64,000 nt of DNA from Dichotomocladium elegans (taxonomy: Eukaryota; Mucoromycota; Mucoromycetes; Mucorales; Lichtheimiaceae), in NCBI GenBank assembly GCA_025716815.1, contig JAIXMN010000001.1, positions 434,001 through 498,000 on the forward strand, given 5' to 3'. The notes beneath the pieces are model-generated. The model had not been told where the DNA came from. It saw only the letters and a list, made by a program, of their open reading frames with translations, and ran no database searches. The translations under genes and the position numbers were made by a program. This document shows positions 11,979 to 26,702 of the stretch, piece by piece (position 1 is the stretch's first letter; every line of letters begins with the position of its first letter).

Positions 11979-12759
11979 TCATAGAATTGGTGTCTGTTCT
12001 GCGCTTCGTCGACTGCGTTTGACGCGGGATGCAATGGAACTGTCCTCTTCTTTGGCTGCGACCGGAAGTCCGCTAGATAACATTGGATTGAACTTGAAGC
12101 ATCTAGGACACACAAACTCTGTGGTTGGGTGTGTATATTTGAGCCATTTTTATTTCTTTCTTTTTTTTTTTAACTTACGAAGATCTTTTGGGTCCTGCAC
12201 AATCCCGTTGTATGCATAACACTGTTTACAGATCAGTCTGTACTCGTTTCGCTTTGGTATCCCCTGTTCTTGTTGAAGCGGTCGACGCCTTGCCGTCCGC
12301 CGCGTCCGCAATGCGGAGAGTTTGGCATAATACTTTCTTTGTTCACGCTTCAAGAACCATCGTATCGCCCCGCGTCCGTAATAGATTCTATCTTTCTATT
12401 TAGGTATTTGCATATCGCAATGACGCAGTGACTTACAGTCCTGGACCAGCGACAGTAGGTAAGCCCAGAAATATAGCGGGTTCTAACCCGTTTCGCCGTA
12501 TGACAAAGAAGCTAAAGATCAAAGAGAGAGCCCAAAGAATTGCAGCATGGAGCGTGAAGATGACTTGCCAACGATTCGATTTGCCATCGAGTTCGATTAA
12601 TATCGTTTCAACAGCTGCAATGTGCTCGTCAAGATCAGACAGAATTTGCTCAGAATTTTCCGAGTGTTGCTTCATGACAGACAGGCGGGAAAAAAGCCCA
12701 ATAATGGGCTCATAGCAATAGCTGGTGTACTTTTTGGAATTTGGGACCCAGGATTTCAT
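11979..12759 (-). CDS. Lunapark-like ER three-way-junction protein
   Basis: Three exons, 12759-12437, 12387-12179, 12118-11979; 223 residues. An N-terminal helix (SENSEQILSDLDEHIAAVE, ILIELDGKSNRW) precedes two hydrophobic segments (VIFTLHAAILWALSLIFSFF and EPAIFLGLPTVAGPGLIYY) and the basic RWFLKREQ block. The C-terminus has a split zinc ribbon, LICKQCYAYNG and FVCPRCFKFNP, the hallmark of lunapark. By family it stabilises three-way junctions of the tubular endoplasmic reticulum, with both ends in the cytosol. The linker between the membrane region and the zinc ribbon is short and very basic (TRRTARRRP), shorter than in animal lunapark. Exon 2 uses the acceptor after AAAGATAG, which keeps GLIYYGRGAIRW in frame. 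Confidence 0.85.
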
Positions 12760-12951
12760 TCTACACTTAATATCTTGCTGCGCTGCATCTTATGCTAGAA
12801 ACAAGCATTGAACGACAGCTTTTTTCTATTAAGACTAACTAACGTGTATGCACGCCTTATTTAGTTGTTCATTATGAGTTTCCTGCAACCGCCAACCTAC
12901 ACAAGCATACATATCAGCTTCATATGAATTTTCATTGGGGCCCCGCATGGC

Positions 12952-15682
<2,731 letters not shown>

Positions 15683-17640
15683 TTGGTATTAACGCACCGT
15701 AACAGAGAGAAGGGGTGGGGAGATAATGTAAGAGCGGACCATATTCACCCAAACGGTGGTTGTCGTGTGACGCGTTCTGATTGGCTAATGCAACTGAAAA
15801 AAGGTGGATATAGCCAACATCGGGCGTTATTTATTTGAGCAAACCGGAATTCAGGATAACCTTTGGATGGACATGGATAATCCATCCTGATACTACAACG
15901 AAAATACTTCTAATAAAAACAGACACCGTCATGTTGCGATCAATAAACCACCGGTAATCATGGGATCTCCTCACCAGTCCTTTTGCTGGTGGATCAGTTT
16001 ACTGCAGTGTGTCCTGTACCGTGTCATTGGCACTGATCTCACGATATACAGTACCAGGAACTGTCCGCTATACCGATATTTTTGCAATTTGGTTGGAGCC
16101 AAAGATATCGGGCGATCACTGCATAAAGAGGCTTCTTCCTCATTCGCTTGGTCTATCGCCCGAGTCCTGCCACGCGCAATTATTGCCGATGGCTTGAGTA
16201 TATGTGCATGCCACGTTTGAGAATAGGTTGACCTTACAAAGTAATACAGATGTTCTAGTCTTACTAGCTCTCGTATAATGTGTTTTAATATCGCCTTCAG
16301 CACTACGGACAGGAAGTGCTCAGCGCATCACTGCAAAGACAGCTGTAGTAGTTGCTCTTTCATAAGAATATCCATCGCTTGCTTAGGAACCGGTGTAGCA
16401 AGGACCAGAATGGAACAGATCAAGTAAGGAAAAGTGGCGGTACTCGATCCAGAGAAGTGTGGATGGGGGTCCCAAATCGAGCACCATGTCACTCGCCTCT
16501 GGAACTGTTCTTGTGTCACATAGTGTATTCGTCGTTGCTCTTGGATGGGTACCTCGTCAGTTGTATGCTCAAGATAGAACGCCTTGGTGAAACTTTGCAC
16601 AAGAGGACGCGGAGGAACTAAGCCTCATAATGTAAGCCATGCAGTCCGTCATGGCCTACTCACCCACTGGTTCATGAAACAAGAGCAATACGAAGAACCT
16701 GTAAGGATATTAGTAAACACGCACGATCCTGCCTTAAAGAAGGCTAACATCGAATCATTCCCACTGTATATGGCTGCTATAATTTAATAAGAGATAATAT
16801 TTATCTACCTCAAACTTGTTGGGCTGAGTGTTTTAACAATAGTTTGCTACAACTGTACCCGATGCTCCGGGATGGGAGATTTGTAAGCGATCCCGGGAAA
16901 GTATGTGTTCTGGACAGCCAAGCCGAATCAAGCTAAGCCTGTTCTTGAAACTTCCCAATAAAGCAATTTATTTCTTAGAAAACGAAATGGGGACCGTTGA
17001 GGTAGCCAGGACACAAACAAGTTCATCAAGCTTTTGCTATATCTGTCCCTCTTATTGACTGGGGTTCCTGGATCTTTCAGTTCTTTGCATTGCACTCACA
17101 ATTCATGTTTGGCGCTCTATCTAGTTGTAGCTAATAATGACCTTGAAAGGATATATGCTGTAACTCATCATGATGCTTGCTTGTGCAGTATTCAATTGCT
17201 TAGATATCATCTTTCCATTTTTCTGTATTGGAATTAAGCTTTTGGGATACCCCAGAAGTTTTCCACAAGTCATCTCCGCCCGCATACATTTTATTTTTAT
17301 ATCTTCCGGAAAAAGCGCTGCGTTTGCACTCTTCTTACAACGCTGCTGCTCCGGTGAGCTAACCTTGTCTGTGCTCCTATGGCCTATAATGTGTCAAAAG
17401 ATATACATGTGATCTGGTGATGGCATCGTCTTACGTTTCAATGAAAACAAATAGAGATGAGCGAAAGATGAGACACAATGCGGCAGTTGTACCGTAGAAA
17501 AATTTCCAAATGGAGAGTTTCGTGATCAAGGGAATCCTGCTTCGGAACTGTCAGCAGGGAATTCAGCCACTTCTACCGACCTCATCAGCCATCACCGCCG
17601 CAGCCGAGATTACGACCATATGCTAGCCTGGGAAGAAACT
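15683..17640. other. Two-kilobase gene-poor gap
   Basis: Promoter of SEC23 at the left, promoter of the M13 peptidase at the right. Between them, no identifiable domain. Several short frames on both strands (notably 15971-16303 minus and 16328-16600 minus) look like decayed coding DNA but match nothing I recognise. Confidence 0.45.
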
Positions 17641-17649
17641 TATATAAGG
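17641..17649 (+). promoter_or_regulatory. TATA box of the M13 peptidase gene
   Basis: TATATAAGG lies 64 nt before the ATG at 17705, with a pyrimidine-rich leader in between. This supports the chosen start codon and argues against an upstream coding exon. Confidence 0.6.
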
Positions 17650-17704
17650 AACGCTTTCACTCTTCCATTCTCAACTTGTATACCCTCCGTCTATTTCTAT
17701 CAAC

Positions 17705-20434
17705 ATGCCACCGGTTACTTCCCCAGCACCGTTGGAGGTGTGCAACACACAAGCTTGCATCAATGCTGCTGCCTCCATGCAGAATTATATTAACTTTAAT
17801 GTGGATCCATGTGACGACTTTTGGCAATTTTCCTGTGAGTAAACAAAAAACTTGGTGTGCCAGGCTTCTATTAACCCAACGCATACTGTAGGCGGCACAT
17901 TCATCGACAATACGGTCCTGACCAATACTACCACTTGTATGTCAACGGGACTTCGCTTGATCATGCCTTTGTATTCACTGTTTCTTTTCTCACTTTATCA
18001 CCTACGTAGCGGCTGGTACCTTCGATGAGTTGGACATGAATATTCTCACTACCGTGCGCGATATCCTGAGCAAATCTTATGATGATCTCCTTGGCGAGGA
18101 TTTGGCCCCTGACTTCGTCCAGGGTGCCAACTACTCGGTCAACACGGATAGAGAATTGTTCGGCCATCTGCAGCAGTACTACAACTCGTGCATGGATGAG
18201 GACGCAATTAACGCGCTAGGGCCCACACCGTTGTACCCCTTCATTTCGAATCTTGACGCTGCCGCCGCCGCAGCATCATCTTCATTTTCTGACCAAGCAT
18301 CAGTGCATACAGCGATGCTTATTCATACTCATGTCTGGGACGCACCTGGCCTGTTCAGCACATCAGTCAAGGGCGATTACAATAATCCGCACGAAAATGT
18401 GATCTATATATTCGAGCCCACATACAAATATGCGACAGGCTTTGATCTCACGAACCCCAAACATGTGGAGACGTTGCATCCTATATTTGTCAACATGGTG
18501 AAGGCCGTTTTAAGCCCTGAAGACCCTTTCTACCAAGACAAGGCAAAGCAAGCGGGGCTCACCCTCTGGCCTGCGGAAGATGTCGAAGCGCGCGTCGCAA
18601 ATGCCCTGCAACTTATGGTCACCTTGGAAAATAACACGGGCACTGAGTAAGTCATTCTTTCCGTTCTCTTCTTGCCTTAAAAACGCATTACGAACAATCC
18701 AATCTAGACCCATGAATTATCTGGATCCGGAAAACCAATACAATGGTGTTATGCCTCTGAGTAAACTTCAGGAAAATTATCCTGTCATTGACTGGCCGAC
18801 ATACTTCCGCTATTTTGTCCCGGAGGAACAGCCGCTTCCTGGCTTTGTACTCAATTATGCACCGGTGTATTTTGAAGAAATGACCCGCGTGCTTGCTAAT
18901 ACCGACCTTCAGACGTTCAAGGATTACCTGACCATTCAACTGATTATGTCACACGTGACGGATATCGACTCTACCACACGTGCGTTTGGTAAAATGTCGA
19001 CCACAGAACGATGGTTGACGTGTGCTGCTAATGTCCGTGAGAATTTCGATCATGTTATCGGCCGATTTTACGTCATGAGCAAGTTTGGAGGTGCTGCTGA
19101 GCGCAACCAAATGAACGATTTTGTCACCCATATCCACCAGGCCTGGGCAAAACGCCTTGATGAATTGGATTGGCTCGACGAAGCTACTCACGCCAAGGCA
19201 GCTGAAAAGGTGACCCGATTAACCCCATGCAGCAAGATTAGCAAATTAATTTGCTCTCCTTTTTGTGTACAGATCAACAACCTCGGTCAATGGATTGCTT
19301 ATAACGTTATTGATCCAAATACCCAATCTCCAGACTCTCTCGCAGACTACCTAAAGCCTATGGTCTTTTCTGACAATTATGGAACCAACCAGTTTGTAAT
19401 CTCACATTGGTTATCGACCAAGAAGAAGTACGGCGTCATCGGTAAACCGGTTGACCGATCCAACTTTGGGCAGAACCCCATCGAAAGAAACGCTTTCTAC
19501 TACCGTGGAACGAATTATGTAAGTTGCCTCACGCCATATATCTCTGAGGCTAGATTAAGCGAGTTGCTTTCCAAGTGCTCATTATTACTATTCTCGTTTG
19601 GTAGATGGCTGTTCTCGCAGGAATTATCCAGGAACCTATGTATAATAGCGAATACCCTGCCTACATCAACTATGGTGCACTCGGATCGGTGATTGGGCAT
19701 GAGTTTACTGTAAGCTACACCGTGTTCATTTGCTGTAATACAGTGACAGCTGACTCCAGAATAGCATGGCTTTGACAATAACGGTCGGAATTATGATGCT
19801 GAGGGCCGCTTGACCGTTTGGTGGACCAATGAGACCTCGCAGGTCTTCGACGATCGATCGCAATGCTTTATCAACCAGTACAGCAAATTTTACGTCACTG
19901 ATGATAATAATGAGCGTGTTTATGTCAATGCACAGGTAAACGAAGGAAGCATGTCATCCACGTCGACCTAACGCTGATATCTGCAACTACGAATGTAACA
20001 GTCCACACTCGGCGAGAACTTGGCAGACAATGGCGGTATTGCCGCATCCTTCCGAGCCTACAAGGAAGTCTGGAATAGTGGCACTGTGAAGCAAGTAACG
20101 TTACCCAACATCAACTTGACTCCCGACCAGCTCTTCTTCACAAGTTTTGCTCGATTCTACTGTCGGGCCGCTACCCCAGCCACCTTAGTCGCACAGGTAC
20201 GTACGGGATGGGAGGTGGTGGTGGCTAATCCCTCCCCTTCCCTCTGTTGATGAAAAGACTTTGGGAGGTATTAAGCTGATATCGAATATATAGATTGGAT
20301 CGGATGATCATGCGCCAAACTTTGTGCGTGTTTTGGCGACGGTTCAAAACTCCCCCGAATTTGCTACGGCCTTCCAATGCCCACCCGGAAGCAAGATGAA
20401 CCCTCCCGCCTCAGAGAAATGCAGTTTATGGTGA
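17705..20434 (+). CDS. Neprilysin/ECE-like M13 zinc metallopeptidase
   Basis: Nine exons: 17705-17834, 17892-17936, 18010-18646, 18708-19209, 19273-19518, 19605-19709, 19765-19935, 20002-20196, 20294-20434; 723 residues. N-terminal M13 block: CNTQACINAAASMQNYIN, DPCDDFWQFSCG. The catalytic site is split by an intron: VIGHEFT then HGFDNNGRNYDAEG gives HExxH. The third zinc ligand is in GENLADNGGIAASFRAY, and the end CSLW is the family's CxxW terminus. By family it is an ectopeptidase cutting short peptides on the amino side of hydrophobic residues. Oddly, the protein starts only about a dozen residues before the first family cysteine, with no signal peptide or membrane anchor, although the family is usually secreted or type II membrane-bound; an unseen 5' exon is possible, but the TATA box argues against it. 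Confidence 0.93.
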
Positions 20435-21557
20435 ACTATATCCATCGAACAAAGTATGTTCATAGACCGAATGGTCAGGGACTGTATAAAAAAGAAAGAA
20501 CACAGTATGTAGATGATTGTACAATACAGTAACATATAAAGTAACAAGTAGTATATAATCCATTATTTTACTTGCATTGGTCCCAAGCCAGGCTGATGCT
20601 GCCCGTTCTTTGCAAAGCAACTGATGATCATCTTGCTTAGCAAGTTTCAACGGCGTCGATGAGACCATGTTCTGTCCTGGATTCAAATCTATTGAGCAGC
20701 TTTGGTTATCTACTTGCCAAAAGGCAAGCCACAAATAAGTGAAATAGCAATTAGGGACATCATAATTGTGTATTTGCTTTCATCCGATCCATCAAATATA
20801 CTAGCACCGCATTTCGTGTCATCCCAATCCGTATTGATGCCACTACTTTCTTTCCTCCAAGGTCTCTGGACTTCCATACTTCCCCCCTCTTCTGCCTCAT
20901 TCGTTGAGGAACGTACGTACTTGCCACCTTCTCTTTGATCTTCTATCTTATACCTGCTGACACTTCTGCAAAAGTATTAATTCACTCCTGAAGCCCTTAC
21001 CCCTCAATCGAACGCAACACTCCTGTGATCTACCGGAGCTCTGAAAGCTAACAAAGTTCAACGATGACTAGAACACTCGCTTTCTTTATAAAGTATGGAA
21101 GTCAGTGCACTTGGGTAACATGAAGGTTTTAGCAGACAGGATAATATTGCAGAAAGCCATTTCTTTTATTTTGCAGAAGAAGCCTGATTGCAAATGCAAC
21201 GTGAAAATGAACACCTGATTTAGCTACTTACAAAGTAGCAAAAAAATGGCGATAACAACTACTGTCTAGGAAACGTAGAGCCCTTCATCCGGAGAAACCT
21301 GCGACATGACACCAGATTCCGGGACTTTTTTTTAGCGCCCCTAGAGAATCTCTTTGAGCCATGATATGCTCCCGTATAGATACACACACTTTCCAGAAAA
21401 ACAAGTATTCAATGCCGCATGAATAAAAAAAAAGAAAAGCCCATCAAACTTTGAATCTCCGCCTCTGGGAACCACATCCCAAATGTCCGGGAAGTGTGCG
21501 CGCCAGTTTCTGCTGCGGACGACGCAAAGTTATCCTTTCCTTATTCTTCCTACAACC
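20435..21557. other. Intergenic with decayed coding traces
   Basis: No intact gene. On the minus strand at about 20.57-20.83 kb one frame reads INTDWDDTKCGASIF and YTIMMSLIAISLICGLPF before running into stops, which looks like an old pseudogene of unknown family. The right end is the promoter of the polymerase gene. Confidence 0.4.
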
Positions 21558-24271
21558 ATGTCTGAAGCATTTCCAAACACTGGAGATCTCGAGGATTGGG
21601 ATAGTAGCGAAGAACTGTTTAATGAAGAGCAGGACGATGATTTCTTCAATAATTTGGGCGACAGCCTTCCGATCGATCACCTTGTAGAGAAGGGATCAGC
21701 GATGCCTCCGCAGGCACTGTCCTCTGTCAGAGCAGAATCCGAAGGAAGTTCGAAGCAGCAGACTCTGAGGACCCGGTTAGCGGGTCTCTCGGCAACCAAG
21801 GTAGCGTGTGTGTTTGTGTGTTGAAGCTGCTTGCTCCTAGTGTCTTGCTCGCCGAAAGTTCAATGGCTCTCCTCTGTCTTGGCGCGTTATGTCCATGTTA
21901 TTATTATCTTTGTATAGGCTGGTTTGGACACCGTGGATAAGGAGAAGGTCAATCAGATAATCTATGAGGCCTCGAAGGTACCATTCGTCTTCATCTACCT
22001 CTGTGTGCATATATATATATATATACGTGAGCTCTTGCTCCTTCAATTGATCCTTACACTTGATCACTATCAACAAATAGGGATCAGCGTTTTTTGAGAA
22101 TGAGCGCAAAAAGGACGAGCAAGTGACAGAGCGCATAAAGCATATGATGGCTAAATTTGACAAGATAAAGGATGCTGATCTTTCAGTGGAAACTCGCATG
22201 GTTGACAACATGGTAAGAGAATAAAGCTTATCCGGCCAATGTTGGAATGGTTTTTTGATCCAACAGCTTCGGACCAAAGATCCGCGGGTTAGAGAAAGAG
22301 CGGGACCTTTCACAAGTCATATGTCATGTGGACATGGACGCATTCTATGCGTCGGTGGAAGAGCTGGACTCTCCCGAGCTAAAGAAGGTACCAATGGCTG
22401 TGGGCTCCATGTCCATGTTATGCACAAGCAATTATGAAGCACGAAAGTACGGCGTGCGCAGTGCAATGCCTGGATACATTGCCATGAAGTTGTGCCCGCA
22501 ACTCAGGATTATTCCTCTTCATCCGGCTAAGTATCAAGAAGCCTCTGATAAGGTCAGAGCCATTTTTGCAAAATATGATCCCGACTTTGCGCCGATGAGC
22601 CTGGATGAGGTAAGCTTTGTCAGTAGGTTGGCTGTGTGTGTGTGTGTGAGTCTACGGATCGACCCATGAGGCCCCCTTTTTCTAATCCATCAACATCCTC
22701 TATTATCACAATATGATAAGGCATACCTGAACCTTACCGACGTATGTTCTTCTTCTCTTAATATGCGCAAGTCGCTTGTGTACCTTCTGTGATTCTCTGC
22801 GTTCATACGACTAAAACGGATTGAAAAATCCAGTATTTGAAAACCACAGACTTGAGCCCTCCTGAATTAGTAAAGCTAATACGCAAGGAGATATTCGAAG
22901 CTACAGGGCTAACCGCAAGTGCGGGAATCGGACCAAACAAGATGCTTTCCAAAATTTGCAGTGACATCGATAAGCCCAATGGGCAACACTACCTTCCAAA
23001 TGACATCGCGTCCATATCGAATTTCGTAAAAGATCTTCAGATCCGAAAGGTATTCAAGGTATACCTAACGAGTCCAGACAGGAGCTCATGAATTAGACCT
23101 ATTGTAGATACCAGGGGTAGGTCGTGTGACCGAACGAGTGCTCATGGCTTTGGGAGTAGAAACTTGCAGTGATATTTATGTACGTATGTATGTGTGCAGG
23201 TGATTGGGGGAGGTTTGGCTTACGTTGTTCCTTTGGATATTCTATGACAGGAAAAGCGTGCTGTTCTTTATCGTCTTTTGAGTCCTGCGTCATTTCGATT
23301 TATTCTACAGAGTCATCTGGGCATCAGTTCCACCGTGATTCATGCCCGAAGCGAACAAAAGAGCATCAGTGTCGAACGGTAAAATAGTACGGTCTTGTGG
23401 ATTCGTCTTGGGACTAGAACAATAACAAATGTGTGTATACAGGACATTCACCGCGATATCTTCAAAGCGTGATCTGTTCAGCAAGGTGGACGAACTTTCA
23501 AAGTTGTTAGAAAAGGCGCTAGAGGAAAAACAGATCAAAGTATGATTTCTTCGTGGCCGTGGGTTGGGAAAAAGTGCGCGCGTAACTTATTGACCCGAAA
23601 ACAAAAAGGGAAAAACAATAGGAATCAAACTTAAACTTGATACATTCGAAATGAGGGTACGAGCAAAGACCTTGATGTCTTCTGTTTGGAAAGCGTCCGA
23701 GATTGCACGCGTGGCCAAAGAGGTACGTATGTGTGTGTGAAACGATAAACATCGCTGAATTAATAATAACATTGAACGTGTGTCGGCTCGCATTAGCTTG
23801 TGGCGAAGGAAATGCCTATCAGTCTGCGATTGATGGGCATCAGGGTATCATCGCTTGAAAAAAAACATGATGATCATGTTACAAAGGTTTGCGCCGTGAA
23901 ACTGGAAAAGGCGGAAAAGAGGTATAACCCAGGCCAAATGAATTGTATAGTTTTTTTTCACTTCGACAAAACGACCGAATCCAGAATACGAAGACAACGA
24001 TACGTCAGAGACAGTAACGTGTCCAATATGTAAAAGAAGACTTCGTCTGGATAACGCAGCCTTCAACAGACACGTCGACGAATGTCTGAATCGACAAGCG
24101 GTCCGATCGATCCTTGACTCAGAGCGAGGAGCTGCACATGCTCCTGCCTCTTCCTCCTCCTCCTCCTCTATTGCATATTCAGCATCCCTTAGGAGTATAC
24201 CTTCATCGTCGTCGATCAACCCCAAAAAAATGAATGGTACCCTCCTTCATTATTATTCCCGATCAGCTTAA
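21558..24271 (+). CDS. Translesion DNA polymerase kappa (DinB type)
   Basis: Twelve exons: 21558-21800, 21918-21977, 22081-22212, 22280-22609, 22721-22741, 22834-23049, 23108-23179, 23251-23378, 23443-23539, 23609-23722, 23797-23886, 23951-24271; 607 residues. N-clasp: GSAFFENERKKDEQVTERIK. Y-family active site: HVDMDAFYASVE and SLDEAYLNLTD, with TASAGIGPNKMLSKICSD. Then helix-hairpin-helix PGVGRVTERVL, the little finger, and a UBZ ubiquitin-binding zinc finger (CPICKRRL, HVDECL). By family it bypasses bulky N2-guanine lesions. Exon 5 is only 21 nt and carries most of the second metal-binding motif. The splice 11/12 creates DDHVTKFF, a PCNA-binding-like motif. An in-frame ATG at 21483 could add 25 residues. 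The last exon may have an alternative end. Confidence 0.92.
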
Positions 24272-24422
24272 ATGAAGATGTCTGTAATAAAACTCTATAA
24301 ATTACGGAATACAGCTTGATGATTTTATGGGAAACGGATAGAGGAGCCAGTCCTCAAGCGAGATTTAGAGTATTAAATGACAACAATCTGCGGGTATATA
24401 TATATAAGGGTCTCTCCTCTTT
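24272..24422. terminator. Convergent 3' flank
   Basis: Short spacer between the converging polymerase and kelch genes; AT-rich (TATATATATA near 24396-24406) with AATAAAA-like signals near 24286. Both 3' UTRs should lie here. Confidence 0.4.
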
Positions 24423-26702
24423 CTAAAACGCCATTGGTAGCCAGTTCGACCCGGTACGTGAGGATTTCTGGGTAGATGAAGAAGATGAGGTTTTCGAGGA
24501 AGGTGGTGTCTTCTTCATTGCCGACAAGGAGGATCGAGAACCTCCCGAGCTGGAGGAAGTCGTCGAAGTGGTGGTGGTCAGAGACGTGGAAGGTTTTCTG
24601 AAAGAAGACACGCGCCTTGTTCTGCGAGCAGGGTTCTTAAAATGGAGTGGCGGGGCTGCTGTTGATGGCTGAAGAGCAGTTGTGATGTCTTCCTTGAGCG
24701 ATGGAAGAGGCGCATCGAGATCGTACTGCTTTAATAATTTCGACAATGGCTGGTAAAGAGATGCGGACGAGCCACTCGATACCCCACTTGCCCCGCTGAG
24801 GAGGGACGCGAATCCGGCTAGCCTTGACTCTGTGAGTGATGTTGATGGCTGTAAAGGCGGTGAGCTGGGATGCATTGTATGCATACTTTTCTGCTTTGGT
24901 ACTGATGACTGCTGCTGTTGTTGCTGCTCCTGCTGTTGCTCCTGATGCTGCTGCTGCTGCTGCTGCTGCTGGATCTGCTGTTGCTGCATGAGTTTCTTAG
25001 CGTTGATTATAATGCGCAAGGCGCGTATCTGGAGTGACGGACAGTTTGCCAATGCGGCTGTCTGGTAGATCGAAGACGCTGTCGAGATTTGCAGCATCTG
25101 ATGAAGTGCATGGGTACTGAGGGCCTTGAGGCGCCCGATATTAAAGAGGTCGGCCAGGATGAGCAAACGTGTGAGGATGCGTGGTTGGTTCTGTTCCACC
25201 GTGGCGAGATGGTCTGTGTAAATGAACTGCAGAAAGGCAACGAGGACATCCTGCGTGTCGGGAAACGTAAGCAGGTACCCAGAAAGAGGTCGATCTTCCC
25301 CGGGTGACATCCGCTTGGGCGACAGAAACGGTTCAAGTCGAGAGTGCATAGCCGGCCATCTCTGGGCAAGGATAGACGAGTTCACGCGCACGCGCTGACC
25401 GTCTGTGGTGAGGATGGATAAATCACAAAGAGCAGGATTGTTGAGAAGCGCAAGGCCCGCTTCTTGAGCAATTGGGTTGAAAGTAAGTTGCGGGGGTGAG
25501 TAGACACCAAAAGCCTCGATGTCGATATCCATTACATAGTCGAAGCGAATCAGCCGTTGTGTATAGTCTTCTTGTATAGAGCCTTCGGGACGACCAAATA
25601 GAATATACCGGTTTCGCTCCTCCCACAAAACTCCACGTAACCATGAGCCAACATAGAGCTTCGATCCCACTTCAATCCTTGTCCAAGTCATTGTGGTAAT
25701 ATTGAGTGCCCAGATCTGGAGCTGCTGCCATTCAGGCGTGATGTAAGGGCCTGCAACCAGCAGGTACTGCCCGCATGCTGTTCCCCAGAGAAAACGTAAT
25801 CCAGGCGGGGTGTGCTGTTTGCTGGTAGTGAGAGACGATGTGTGGTCTGTGACGGCCTCAACATGACCGTCGGCTGAAATGGTAATCTGGTGAAGTGTGC
25901 GTTCGAGATCATAAAGGTTTCTGTTCGAGTAGGCAAAGACGGTAGTGAGTGACTCCTGCTTATGGATTAACTCCTTAATATCCGGTTCATCATTGTCCTT
26001 GTGGTTGCCATCTCCGTTGAAGATTTTTAGGAAGTTTGGCATCGATACAGCCGATGCTGAACTAGCCGAGAGCGGTGTAATAGCTGCTGCTGCAGTCTGG
26101 TAGGCTGAATAGTGGGATTCAACAGCGTGTGGCGGTCGCCAAGTCTTTTGCTGCAAGTCGTAGATATTGATTTCATCGATAAAGCCTGTATTGACGTCCT
26201 GGCCGCCCAATACAATCAGAAATTTGTTGTTGTGCGCGATCGCAGTCAGGTGTGAATAACGTGGATTGGGGAGATGCATCAGGCTGATGTCAGGATATTC
26301 CCACCAGAGATCATCATCCATGATATGGAGGATAAAGATATCGTTGAGGGACCGAAGGCCCTCGGTCTCCGTCATCGCCACTGTGAGGCCGCCGAAAAAG
26401 ACGATGCGATCGTCGTGGAGGACATCTGCCGAATGAAAATATCGCCCGAGGGGTGGCTGGTTCTTCGGAGTGACCCGAGTCCACACATGAGTACCGAGCG
26501 ACAGGACATAGACTCGATTGTTAACCTTCGCAGATGCTTTAACCCGTCCACCGAAAAGGTAGACCTGATCCCCAATGACTGTCGTTGACGCGCCTATTAA
26601 GGAGGGAGGGACGTCGCCGGTAGTTCGCTGAAGACTGGTTATAAGATCGGCGACGGATTTTGTCGAAGCCATTGGTGTTGCCGAAGTTGTTGTCGGTGCC
26701 AT
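24423..26702 (-). CDS. Kelch-repeat/BTB protein, LZTR1/Ral2-like
   Basis: Single exon, 759 residues from the ATG at 26702. Residues ~20-370 form a kelch propeller (PPSLIGASTTVIGDQVYLFGG, ADVLHDDRIVFFGG, NKFLIVLGGQD, LLVAGPYI, NRYILFG). A BTB/BACK-type region follows (LCDLSILTTDGQRVRVNSSI, FLQFIYTDHL, LILADLFNIGRLKAL). A polyglutamine tract at codons ~585-615 (24900-24990) and a Ser/Thr-rich basic tail complete it. Kelch-plus-BTB proteins of this kind include animal LZTR1 (CUL3 adaptor for Ras-family GTPases) and fission yeast Ral2 (Ras pathway); a similar role here is inference. It is the longest intronless gene in the window, unlike its intron-rich neighbours. Confidence 0.88.
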   Translation of the reverse strand: MAPTTTSATPMASTKSVADLITSLQRTTGDVPPSLIGASTTVIGDQVYLFGGRVKASAKVNNRVYVLSLGTHVWTRVTPKNQPPLGRYFHSADVLHDDRIVFFGGLTVAMTETEGLRSLNDIFILHIMDDDLWWEYPDISLMHLPNPRYSHLTAIAHNNKFLIVLGGQDVNTGFIDEINIYDLQQKTWRPPHAVESHYSAYQTAAAAITPLSASSASAVSMPNFLKIFNGDGNHKDNDEPDIKELIHKQESLTTVFAYSNRNLYDLERTLHQITISADGHVEAVTDHTSSLTTSKQHTPPGLRFLWGTACGQYLLVAGPYITPEWQQLQIWALNITTMTWTRIEVGSKLYVGSWLRGVLWEERNRYILFGRPEGSIQEDYTQRLIRFDYVMDIDIEAFGVYSPPQLTFNPIAQEAGLALLNNPALCDLSILTTDGQRVRVNSSILAQRWPAMHSRLEPFLSPKRMSPGEDRPLSGYLLTFPDTQDVLVAFLQFIYTDHLATVEQNQPRILTRLLILADLFNIGRLKALSTHALHQMLQISTASSIYQTAALANCPSLQIRALRIIINAKKLMQQQQIQQQQQQQQHQEQQQEQQQQQQSSVPKQKSMHTMHPSSPPLQPSTSLTESRLAGFASLLSGASGVSSGSSASLYQPLSKLLKQYDLDAPLPSLKEDITTALQPSTAAPPLHFKNPARRTRRVSSFRKPSTSLTTTTSTTSSSSGGSRSSLSAMKKTPPSSKTSSSSSTQKSSRTGSNWLPMAF

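Noticed and set aside
22213..22279. A frameshift in the polymerase gene between exons 3 and 4
   Set aside because: The first AG (CAACAG) gives the wrong frame, but the next one (CCAAAG) restores IRGLEKERDLSQ.
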